Below are positions 45,614-53,715 of a stretch of DNA of 64,000 nucleotides, one piece after another. Under the pieces are notes generated by a model. That model was not told the DNA's origin, searched no databases, and was given only the letters and a program-made list of their open reading frames with translations. This DNA comes from Bacteroidota bacterium (lineage in GTDB: Bacteria > Bacteroidota > Bacteroidia > Chitinophagales > LD1): the NCBI GenBank assembly GCA_016715625.1, contig JADJZU010000019.1:1-64000 (forward strand). Direction: 5' to 3'. Positions within the stretch are counted from its first letter, which is position 1. Each line of letters opens with the position of its first letter. Both the position numbers and the translations under genes were made by a program.

Positions 45614-46997
45614 CACTGATCAGGAAATGCGCAGCAAGCTGCAGGGCTTCGAAGCGCCTATGGACCCCGCTGCCTGGCAGCAGATGGAAGCCATGCTGAA
45701 CCAAAAGAAAAAGCGCAGAGCTATCTTTTGGTGGTGGCTGGGGGGCACTGCCGCTGCGGTGGTGGTGGCGGGTGCCTTGTTGTATATGCAGCTTGCCCCC
45801 GCTCTGCAGCAGCAGCCTTTGGCGCAAAACAGCACCTCCGCTACCGTAGCACAAACCTTACCACCCCATGAAGTGCCTGCCACCAAAGCCGTGGCACCGG
45901 CAGTAGTGGACGAACCCACCGATGCCCCTAAACAACATCAGCATCAGGCCGTAGCACGCATGAAGCATCCAACTCGTATGCGTAAGCAGCAAAAGAGATT
46001 ATCTGAACTGGTGTCTGCTACACAGCAAGAGTCGCCCTTTGTTCGCCCGAGCGATGCGCCATCTACTTCATCGCCCTTTGCCGCCTACGAGGTAGCCGAT
46101 GGAAAAGAAATGCAACACCGGCTGGAAGAAGCTGCTCTGTTGCAGCAGGCGCGCCAGCAACAAACGAACATCGCCACTGAAGAAGCAGTAGCTTCTGCTT
46201 CCGAAAGCTCGCTGCAAAAACTCTTTGTCAGCACCGACTCTACCGCTACAACCACTTCATCGGCTGAGAAAACCACGCAAAAAAAGTCCCCTGTCTTCCG
46301 GTATCAATTAGGCGTGGCGGCTCAGCTCAGCGGCACATCGGTGGGGGGTGGAAACGGGGTATATCGCACCCCATCGTTTGCAGCGGGTATTACGCAGGAG
46401 TTCCTTTTTATGAATCGCTTTGCCCTGACCACCGGACTGCACTATGCGCAAACTTCTTTCCGCATCGGCCAGCCCCTGACCGACAGCGCTTTTGCCGGCA
46501 ATAATGTATACAACCACTACACCACACAACTACAGGAGTTGAACATACCGATGGGCATCAAAGTATATGCCTGGCAAACGGAGCAGTGGCGCGTTTTTGT
46601 ACACACCGGCATTATTCATCATGTGAAACTGCGCGAACAGTTTGTGTCCAACATCACTTCACCGCCCAGCGCGCTGGTGAACATCCCCCCGGGCACCCCC
46701 TTCGACAATACCAATGTGACCAACAGCAACCCTTTCGGCACGATTGAAACAGCCGACCTGATATCTGCGGCACAAAAGAGCGCCACCACCGAGGCCGATT
46801 ACTTTGGCATCCGCGGACAGAAACGCTATTACACATCCCTGTATGTATCGTGTGGCGTGGAAGTAGTGCTGCGCAAGCGGCTGCATCTGGTAGCCGAACC
46901 GATGTATCAGTTGCTGCTGCATAAAATAGGCCGGCAGCCAAATCTCCGGCACCAGTTTGGCCTCACTGCGGGATTCAAGTATACGTTTTGGAAATAG
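45603..46997 (+). CDS. Probable anti-sigma protein fused to an outer-membrane-like beta domain
   Basis: 464 residues. A short N-terminal cytoplasmic segment (residues 1-35, EMRSKLQGFEAPMDPAAWQQ) resembles anti-sigma anchors in Bacteroidota. One membrane span follows (IFWWWLGGTAAAVVVAGALL), then a Thr/Ala/Gln-rich linker to about residue 220 and a PorT/OmpA-like beta-rich domain ending FGLTAGFKYTFWK. The overlap with the sigma gene supports co-regulation. Whether the C-terminal part spans the outer membrane or stays periplasmic cannot be decided here. Confidence 0.75.
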   Translation: MAYNTDQEMRSKLQGFEAPMDPAAWQQMEAMLNQKKKRRAIFWWWLGGTAAAVVVAGALLYMQLAPALQQQPLAQNSTSATVAQTLPPHEVPATKAVAPAVVDEPTDAPKQHQHQAVARMKHPTRMRKQQKRLSELVSATQQESPFVRPSDAPSTSSPFAAYEVADGKEMQHRLEEAALLQQARQQQTNIATEEAVASASESSLQKLFVSTDSTATTTSSAEKTTQKKSPVFRYQLGVAAQLSGTSVGGGNGVYRTPSFAAGITQEFLFMNRFALTTGLHYAQTSFRIGQPLTDSAFAGNNVYNHYTTQLQELNIPMGIKVYAWQTEQWRVFVHTGIIHHVKLREQFVSNITSPPSALVNIPPGTPFDNTNVTNSNPFGTIETADLISAAQKSATTEADYFGIRGQKRYYTSLYVSCGVEVVLRKRLHLVAEPMYQLLLHKIGRQPNLRHQFGLTAGFKYTFWK

Positions 46998-47093
46998 CAC
47001 CGGGCGGTCTTTCCGGTTTTACGTGGACCGGAAAGTGGCAGCGAAACCATACTTTGCGCGCACAACGAGTTCACCCATTCAACAAGCGCAATC

Positions 47094-47597
47094 ATGGAAT
47101 TAAAAGTACACACCTCTGCCCTCTATCACTGCTCGCTGGAGCGCGCCTTTAAAACACCCTTGCTGTGCGATGTAGCTAAAGTGCATACCGGCTTTGGGCC
47201 CATGCCTCGCATTACTCATTGCACCGGAGATGAACATTGGGGGCAAGTGGGTGCTAGCAAAAAAGTATACGCGGCCCCTTCCTGGACGCAGCCCGGAGGT
47301 TATGTGTCGATGGATAGCGTGCTGGAGCGAATCGAAAACAAGTACTGGAAGTTTGAGGTGCATGATTTTCAATCGTGGATGCTGGGCTTTTACAAGTTTA
47401 CGGGCGAATGGAAAACCACCGAACTGCAACCCAATAAAATTCTGATTGATTACACCTACACGCTGCATGCACAGCAGCCTTGGCTGTATCCGCTACAGTG
47501 GTTATTTGCCCGCACATTCTGGAAAATGTATATGAAGCGGGTGCTACGCATCGTGGAGCATCTGGCGTCTACGCAAGAGCCTTATCGGTATCCATAA
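47094..47597 (+). CDS. SRPBCC-like domain protein
   Basis: 167 residues. The layout (a start with TSALYHCSLERAFKTPLLCD, mid-strand VSMDSVLERIENKYWKFEVH and the long C-terminal helix FWKMYMKRVLRIVEHLA) resembles the SRPBCC/START-like lipid- or polyketide-binding fold. No catalytic residue set is recognised. It stands alone between the anti-sigma gene and the converging glycosyltransferase operon. Confidence 0.65.
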   Translation: MELKVHTSALYHCSLERAFKTPLLCDVAKVHTGFGPMPRITHCTGDEHWGQVGASKKVYAAPSWTQPGGYVSMDSVLERIENKYWKFEVHDFQSWMLGFYKFTGEWKTTELQPNKILIDYTYTLHAQQPWLYPLQWLFARTFWKMYMKRVLRIVEHLASTQEPYRYP

Positions 47598-47624
47598 CAG
47601 GAAGTCGTGCAGGGGTTTAGTCCG

Positions 47625-47885
47625 CTACCTCACTCCTACCTTAATCCACACTTTTGTTTTTTGGGTCAGGTAGTCTTCCAGGCGGCAAAACACAGCGCCC
47701 CGGGGCGTTTCAATTTTCGGAATCTGTGGCAATGCCTTGGTAGTAGTAGTGAGGTTGTTTGCAACTGAATAGGGAGCATAACCGGAAAAACGCTGCGCTT
47801 GTGCTCGAAGAAATAAAGCGTACGGATTGTGCGCAGCCGCAGCCAGGGCAAAAATGATAAAACAGAAAGTGAAAAGTGTTTTCAT
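47625..47885 (-). CDS. Small exported hypothetical protein
   Basis: 86 residues with a signal peptide (MKTLFTFCFIIFALAAAAHN). The mature part is about 67 residues with no recognised motif. Its ATG overlaps the TGA of the glycosyltransferase gene by 4 bp (ATGA), which supports it being a real, translationally coupled gene. Confidence 0.65.
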   Translation of the reverse strand: MKTLFTFCFIIFALAAAAHNPYALFLRAQAQRFSGYAPYSVANNLTTTTKALPQIPKIETPRGAVFCRLEDYLTQKTKVWIKVGVR

Positions 47886-49792
47886 GCGCCCAGCATTGAA
47901 TAGTTTTTTAAAACCAGTTGCAGATCGTGACGCACCTGATAGTGGCGGGCATACTGCAATTCCAATTCGCGCAGTTCTTCTGCGCTGAGCGCATACTCCG
48001 CCAACCGCAGCGAAGGCAGCAACACACCGCGCTGGGCGTGTTTAAACTCCCGGAGCAGCGAGTCCTGCCCAAAACCCACCCACCATTTTTTTCCGCTCAT
48101 CACCGCCAGCAGATTGCTCACCAATTGGCCGAAGTTTTTGACCAGCAGCGCCTGCACCGGCAGCGTAGCCAGCAGCCACAGGCAGAGCAGGGCATTGAAC
48201 AGTTTTTTGCTGCGGAGGTTTCCGGGCTTAAAGAGGGCATAGCTTTTTTCGGCCACATATAAATCGCCTGCGGAATCTTTAGAGTTGCTGCCGATTAATG
48301 CATCGGCACCGGGATTCATTATCTTGTAATCGTACGCCTTGCCACCCCGTGCTACTGCGTCTATTATGGATTTAAACGAATAATCGGCCGAGCAAAAAAC
48401 AAGTTCGGTACTTTGATAAATGGCTGCAGCTTTAGCTGCTTCCTGTATGTTTGCCGTCTGTTGAATCTCGCGGCTGTTGCCTAACTGGCGCAGCACCTGA
48501 TGCGCACGGGGTGCTTCCTGCACACCCACTACCAGGCTGTTGTGTTCCTCGGTGTTATAGGCCGTAAAAGATTGGTACCGCACCAGATGATAAAAAATGC
48601 GCGTGCCTATCATTTCAAATGAGGTCCACATCGCACCCAACAAAATAATGGCGCGCGAAAAACGCCATTCGTTGGGTATAAAAGCATACAACACAGCAAT
48701 AACAATGGTCCCTATAAAAACACCTCTGAAAATTTTTGATGTGCTATAAGGTTTGTCGTACCCGCCACTAAAATAAGCTGCGCCAATCCATACCAGAATG
48801 TAAGCCGGCACCACGATAAACAAAAACTCGTACGGATAATAATGCTGCGAATATTTGATGGTGCTTTCCCAATAGTTTTTGATGAGGTATATGCCTCCGA
48901 AGCTCAGCAGCGCATCAATAATGAACAGGTATGAAGACGCCAGCAGGCCCGCTACCAGCGTGAGCAAACCACGAAACACAATAGCGAAATGAATCAGCAG
49001 CGAAAACAAACCGCTTTGATTGCCGCTGAAATGCTTGCGTGCAAAAATGATCATGGCATTATAGAATACCCGCACATAGTTCAGGCTGCCTTTTTTGGTG
49101 CTTTCGCCTTTGTAGTGAATGATGGTGGTATCGGCCAGGTAGTAGTTTTTGTAGCCGGCTTTTACAATTCTAAAGCTGAGGTCTACATCTTCACCATACA
49201 TAAAAAAGGTTTCATCGAGTAGCCCAACTTTATCTAACACGCTTTTGCGCATAAACATGAATGCCCCCGAAAGAATATCCACTTCGTGATTTTCTTTCTC
49301 CGGCAAAAACCCGAGATGATATTGGCCAAATATTTTCGATTTTGGGAAAAGAAACGCCAGGCCAAATGTTTTGTAAAAAGCCACTGCAGGCGTGGGTACT
49401 CCGCGCTTGCTCTCGGGCAGAAAGGTGCCCTTGCCATCTATCATGTGTACGCCCAGCGCGCCCGCTTCGGGGTGCGCTTGCATAAATGCCGCACATTTAG
49501 CAAAAGTATCTTCGGCCACTACGGTGTCGGGGTTCAGCAGCAACACATACTCGCCCCGAGCCAATTTAATTGCCTGATTATTGGCGGTAGAAAAACCCAC
49601 ATTGGTTTTGTTGGCGATGAGCTGCACCCACGGAAATTTTTCTTTTACCATTTCCACCGAACCATCCACCGAAGCATTGTCGACCACAAACACCTCTGCG
49701 TCTATTCCACTCACCGCGCGCTGCACCGAAAGCAGGCACTGCTCCAGAAAGTATTTTACGTTGTAATTGACAATAACGACCGATAGCTGCAT
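47882..49792 (-). CDS. GT2 glycosyltransferase with C-terminal membrane domain
   Basis: 636 residues. The first 230 are a GT-A family 2 domain: SVVIVNYNVKYFLEQCLLSV, VFVVDNASVDGSVEMV, the DxD-like region LLLNPDTVV and EDVDLSFRIVKAG. This is followed by four to five membrane segments (residues about 265-420) and a soluble C-terminal part (EEHNSLVVGVQEAPRAHQVL) recalling the nucleotide-binding-like domain of polyprenyl glycosylphosphotransferases. It probably builds surface polysaccharide at the inner membrane. Confidence 0.85.
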   Translation of the reverse strand: MQLSVVIVNYNVKYFLEQCLLSVQRAVSGIDAEVFVVDNASVDGSVEMVKEKFPWVQLIANKTNVGFSTANNQAIKLARGEYVLLLNPDTVVAEDTFAKCAAFMQAHPEAGALGVHMIDGKGTFLPESKRGVPTPAVAFYKTFGLAFLFPKSKIFGQYHLGFLPEKENHEVDILSGAFMFMRKSVLDKVGLLDETFFMYGEDVDLSFRIVKAGYKNYYLADTTIIHYKGESTKKGSLNYVRVFYNAMIIFARKHFSGNQSGLFSLLIHFAIVFRGLLTLVAGLLASSYLFIIDALLSFGGIYLIKNYWESTIKYSQHYYPYEFLFIVVPAYILVWIGAAYFSGGYDKPYSTSKIFRGVFIGTIVIAVLYAFIPNEWRFSRAIILLGAMWTSFEMIGTRIFYHLVRYQSFTAYNTEEHNSLVVGVQEAPRAHQVLRQLGNSREIQQTANIQEAAKAAAIYQSTELVFCSADYSFKSIIDAVARGGKAYDYKIMNPGADALIGSNSKDSAGDLYVAEKSYALFKPGNLRSKKLFNALLCLWLLATLPVQALLVKNFGQLVSNLLAVMSGKKWWVGFGQDSLLREFKHAQRGVLLPSLRLAEYALSAEELRELELQYARHYQVRHDLQLVLKNYSMLGA

Positions 49793-49820
49793 GGCGGGGT
49801 TTAAACGTTTGGTGGCCTCA

Positions 49821-50447
49821 TTAATTGCTGCCTTTTACCAGCACATTTTCATAAGGCAGGCGTGTGGCAATGGAGCGGGCCAGCGTGAGCTCATCGGTAT
49901 ATTCCAGCTCACCGCCAAAGGCCACTCCGCGGGCTATGCTGGATACATGCACCGGATAATCTTTTAGTTTTTTGGACACATAAAATATGGTAGTGTCACC
50001 CTCAATGGTGGGCGACAGGGCCATAATAATCTCTTTCACAGCACCGCTTTTTACCCGGTCTATCAGCGATTGAATTTGCAACTGATCGGGGCCTATGCCA
50101 TCGATGGGCGAAATAACCCCGCCCAGCACATGATATACTCCGCGATAAACATTAGTGTTTTCAATAGCAATAACATCGCGGATAGATTCTACCAGGCAAA
50201 CGGTGGAGGCATCGCGGTGCACGTTGCCACAAATGGCACACAGTGCATCGTCCGACACATTGTGGCACTGCTCGCAAAAGCGGATGTCGTTGCGCATTTT
50301 TGAAATGGTGTGGCCAAAGTGGTTGACCTTTTCTTTGTCTTGCTTCAGCAAATGCAACACCAGCCGCAGGGCTGTTTTTTCGCCAATGCCGGGCAGCCTG
50401 GTAAACTCGGCTACGGCATCAGAGATAAGTTTAGAAGTGAAGTTCAT
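49821..50447 (-). CDS. recR: Recombination mediator RecR
   Basis: 208 residues. The helix-hairpin-helix RLPGIGEKTALRLVLHLL, the zinc-finger cysteines in CEQCHNVSDDALCAIC and the Toprim region with VVES-like VCLVESIRDVIAIEN, then VYHVLGGVISPIDGIGPDQL, are all in order. RecR works with RecO (and RecF) to load RecA at gaps. It ends 29 bp upstream of the glycosyltransferase start on the same strand. Confidence 0.97.
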   Translation of the reverse strand: MNFTSKLISDAVAEFTRLPGIGEKTALRLVLHLLKQDKEKVNHFGHTISKMRNDIRFCEQCHNVSDDALCAICGNVHRDASTVCLVESIRDVIAIENTNVYRGVYHVLGGVISPIDGIGPDQLQIQSLIDRVKSGAVKEIIMALSPTIEGDTTIFYVSKKLKDYPVHVSSIARGVAFGGELEYTDELTLARSIATRLPYENVLVKGSN

Positions 50448-50487
50448 TTAGAGCGAAGATAATCGGAAATCGTATTTTGGGCCCCGC

Positions 50488-51207
50488 ATGAACCAGAAAC
50501 TTTCCATCATTATACCGGCTTATAATGAAGGCCCTACCATTCATCGAATACTCGATAAAGTAAAAGCGGTGCAACTGCTGAATGCGATTGAAAAGGAAGT
50601 AGTCATTGTCAACGACTGCTCCAAAGACAATACCGAAGAGGCTGTTCTGGCTTATGCCAGCGCCAACCCCGAACTGCCGATTATGTATCGCAAACACGAG
50701 GTAAACAAAGGCAAGGGAGCGGCCCTGCACACCGGCATCAAAGAAGCTACAGGAGACTTTATAATTATACAGGACGCGGATCTGGAATACGACCCGAACG
50801 AATACAACATCCTACTCAAGCCCATGCTCGATGGCTTTGCCGATGTGGTATATGGTTCGCGCTTTATGGGTGGTAAGCCTCATCGCATATTGTTTTTCTG
50901 GCACACCATCGGCAATAAGTGGCTTACGCTAATGAGTAACCTGTTTACTGACCTTAATCTGACCGATATGGAAACCGGCTATAAGCTCTTCCGCTCCGAG
51001 GTGGTTAAATCGCTTGATTTAAAAGAACAGCGCTTTGGTTTTGAACCGGAAGTGACGGCCAAAATGAGCCGCTACCCCAATGTGCGCATTTATGAAGTGG
51101 GCATCAGCTACTATGGCCGCACCTACGAAGAAGGTAAAAAGATAGGTTGGCGCGATGGCCTTCGGGCTATCTGGTGTATTCTGAAATATAACTTACTCAG
51201 CAGATAA
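50488..51207 (+). CDS. DPM1-like GT2 glycosyltransferase
   Basis: 239 residues, a soluble GT-A enzyme: LSIIIPAYNEGPTIHRILDK, EVVIVNDCSKDNTEE, DFIIIQDADLEYDPNEY and the acceptor-side ETGYKLFRSEVVKSL. It resembles polyprenyl-phosphate mannose/glucose synthases lacking a membrane anchor. It lies 5 bp before a GT39-like gene and likely supplies the lipid-linked sugar that enzyme uses. Confidence 0.9.
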   Translation: MNQKLSIIIPAYNEGPTIHRILDKVKAVQLLNAIEKEVVIVNDCSKDNTEEAVLAYASANPELPIMYRKHEVNKGKGAALHTGIKEATGDFIIIQDADLEYDPNEYNILLKPMLDGFADVVYGSRFMGGKPHRILFFWHTIGNKWLTLMSNLFTDLNLTDMETGYKLFRSEVVKSLDLKEQRFGFEPEVTAKMSRYPNVRIYEVGISYYGRTYEEGKKIGWRDGLRAIWCILKYNLLSR

Positions 51208-51212
51208 CCGGG

Positions 51213-52739
51213 ATGAAGATTTTTCAGCAAAAATCGGTTCAATACGTTCTATATGTTTCAGTTTTACTGTCCCTTGCATATCTGTATGATTATCACAAAG
51301 AGTTATTCATGCGACCTAACTCTTTTCATATCTGGCGGCAGTGCGATGGCGCACAAATTACCATGAACTATTACAATGTGAGCATGAATTTTCTGGAGCC
51401 CCGTTTGAGCGTGCTGATGGGGAACGATGGCAAAATGGTTTCTGAGTTTCCAATCATATACTATCTGGTCGCTTGCCTTTACAAGCTGTTCGGCCCACAC
51501 GAGTTTTTTATTCGCCTTATCTCCGTTACTATATTTTTTGTGGGATTGTTTTCATTGTATAAAGCACTCCACCTGCTGCTGAAAGACCGGACGTATGCCT
51601 TTTTAGTTTCCCTTATTCCCTTTGCCTCTGCAGTGGTTAGTGATTATGCATTCAGTTTTATACCGGATGTGCCTGCTCTATCGCTCACGTTTGTCGGTTA
51701 CTTTTATTTCTTACGGTTCATGCAATCTAAAAGCAGGCGGTCTGCTTATCTCGCTACGCTGTTTTTTGCGCTGGCAGGCTTGCTGAAGGTTACCTCGCTT
51801 ATTGGTTTTTTGGCTATTGGTGGTGTGCTCCTCTATTACCGGATATTCATGGCCCGCACAGTGGAGGTAAAAGAATATCTGGCCTTTAGTCGTGAGTTTG
51901 TAATCATGATGGTGGTGCCGGTGTTGGTGAGCGCGGCCTGGGTATTTTATGCGGGCTACTATAATGCCGCTAACCACAACACATACTTTCTTATGAAAGC
52001 CCAACCCATATGGAAAGCAGAGGGCGAATACATATTAACTATACTTCACCGGTTTCACTGGCAATGGCTGCGCATGTATCTCTATCGCGACTTTTTGCAT
52101 ACGCTACCCCTGTTAGCCATATTGTGTTTTGCTTTTTTCAAACGCAGCAGCGCAAAGCCTGTTTTGCTTTGGTTGACTTTATCCATGGCGGGCGGAGTGG
52201 CCTATTTTCTGCTGTTCTTTACACAGTTTTATCATCACGACTACTACGTTATATGCCTGATGTTTTTGCCCCCGGCTATAGTGGCGGTCTTGCTCCTTAG
52301 AATACAGGAATGGGCTCCTGCCGTTTATCAAAGCCTGTTTTCAAAGGCAGCATTGCTGTTGTTGCTGGCAGTGATGTTTTATCACGGCATTCGTATTAAC
52401 CGGGAAAGAGACGCCTTGTATGCTACCGAAAAATTCAACGAATTCAGATACATAGAACCCGCGCTGGAGAAGCTGGGAGTTAAGAAAACAGACAAGGTGA
52501 TTAGTCTGGGTGACGAAACTACAGGCGTATCTCTTTACCTGATGAACAGACGCGGCTGGACAGAGGTGATGTCGCCCATCCCTTTGCCCTCAAAAACAAT
52601 TCAGCAATATGTGGATGCCGGAGCAAAGTATCTGTTTATTTACCGCGATGCCGACTCGCATCTGGAGGAAGAATCGCGCCAACGCTACCTTCAATCCATG
52701 GTTGGCATTGTTAACGGGATTAAAATTTATAAGCTTTAA
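51213..52739 (+). CDS. GT39/ArnT-like integral membrane glycosyltransferase
   Basis: 508 residues with about eleven membrane segments. The first external loop has HIWRQCDGAQITMNYYN, with the acidic residue usual in GT-C enzymes, followed by SVLMGNDGKMVSEFPIIYYL. It would transfer a sugar from polyprenyl phosphate in the periplasm. It sits between two GT2 genes (5 bp and 3 bp gaps), forming a small glycan assembly operon. Confidence 0.85.
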   Translation: MKIFQQKSVQYVLYVSVLLSLAYLYDYHKELFMRPNSFHIWRQCDGAQITMNYYNVSMNFLEPRLSVLMGNDGKMVSEFPIIYYLVACLYKLFGPHEFFIRLISVTIFFVGLFSLYKALHLLLKDRTYAFLVSLIPFASAVVSDYAFSFIPDVPALSLTFVGYFYFLRFMQSKSRRSAYLATLFFALAGLLKVTSLIGFLAIGGVLLYYRIFMARTVEVKEYLAFSREFVIMMVVPVLVSAAWVFYAGYYNAANHNTYFLMKAQPIWKAEGEYILTILHRFHWQWLRMYLYRDFLHTLPLLAILCFAFFKRSSAKPVLLWLTLSMAGGVAYFLLFFTQFYHHDYYVICLMFLPPAIVAVLLLRIQEWAPAVYQSLFSKAALLLLLAVMFYHGIRINRERDALYATEKFNEFRYIEPALEKLGVKKTDKVISLGDETTGVSLYLMNRRGWTEVMSPIPLPSKTIQQYVDAGAKYLFIYRDADSHLEEESRQRYLQSMVGIVNGIKIYKL

Positions 52740-52742
52740 ACT

Positions 52743-53710
52743 ATGAGTGCCACCTCTGCCCCTCAGATTTCTTTTGTTGTTCCGCTCTATAACGAAAAAG
52801 AGAGTTTCCCGATGCTTGTACAGCGGTTAAACGCGCTGATGGACCACTCCCCCCTGCAAATAGAAGTAGTGATGGTGGATGACGGTTCGCGCGATAATAC
52901 GGCTGTGCTTATGCAGGTAAACGCCCTGCAGGATGCACGCTACCATTGTGTGTTTTTGTCCAGAAACTTTGGTCACCAGCTGGCACTCACAGCCGGCTGG
53001 CCGCAGCCCGCGGCACCGAAGCCGTCCTTTGTATTGACGGAGATTTGCAGGATCCGCCCGAGTTGTTTCATGATTTCTACAAACTGTTTCAGGAAGGCTA
53101 TGAGGTGGTGTATGCCATTCGCAGGAACAGAAAAGAGGGCGTTTTTAAAAAGGCAGCTTACCACCTCTATTACCGCTTGCTGAAAAGCATCGCCAATATT
53201 GACATGAATCTTGACAGTGGCGATTTTGCTTTATTGAGTAGAAAAGTGTTGAATGTAATGAATCAACTGCCCGAGGAAAGCAGGTATCTGCGGGGCATGA
53301 GGAGCTGGGTCGGCTTTAAGCAAATTGGATTTGAGTACGACCGCCCCGAGCGGCAGGTGGGCGAAACCAAGTACTCATTCTCTATGCTACTGAGGCTTGC
53401 CTATAACGGCATTTTTAATTTCAGTGAATTGCCTATAAAGTTTATCACCAACATGGGTTTGCTCACCATTGCCGTATCGCTCAGTTATTTTGTTTACACG
53501 CTGGCCAAGCGGTTTGTTTTTGGCATACCGGTGATTGAAGGGTTCACCGGTTTATTATTTACCATTATTCTATTTAGTGGAGTGCAACTTGTTTCGCTCG
53601 GCATCATTGGCGAATACGTGTTGCGCATTTTCTTTCAGGTAAAAGGCCGCCCGCTTTTTATAGTAAAAAGCAGAATTGTAAATGGCAAAGTGGTGGAAGA
53701 ATCGCAATGA
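52743..53710 (+). pseudogene. GtrB/DPM-like GT2 glycosyltransferase with a frameshift
   Basis: The first frame gives the GT-A start (ISFVVPLYNEKESFPMLVQR, VVMVDDGSRDNTAVL, CVFLSRNFGHQLALTAG) and then loses homology. A second frame from about 53000 continues RGTEAVLCIDGDLQDPPELF, the YRLLKSIANIDMNLDSGDF acceptor region and two C-terminal membrane spans. Adding one G in CCGG|CTGG near 52998 restores TAGLAAARGTEAV. The intact enzyme would be about 322 residues, a membrane-anchored polyprenyl-phosphate glycosyltransferase. The single-base homopolymer nature suggests a read error. Confidence 0.87.
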
Positions 53711-53715
53711 AATAA

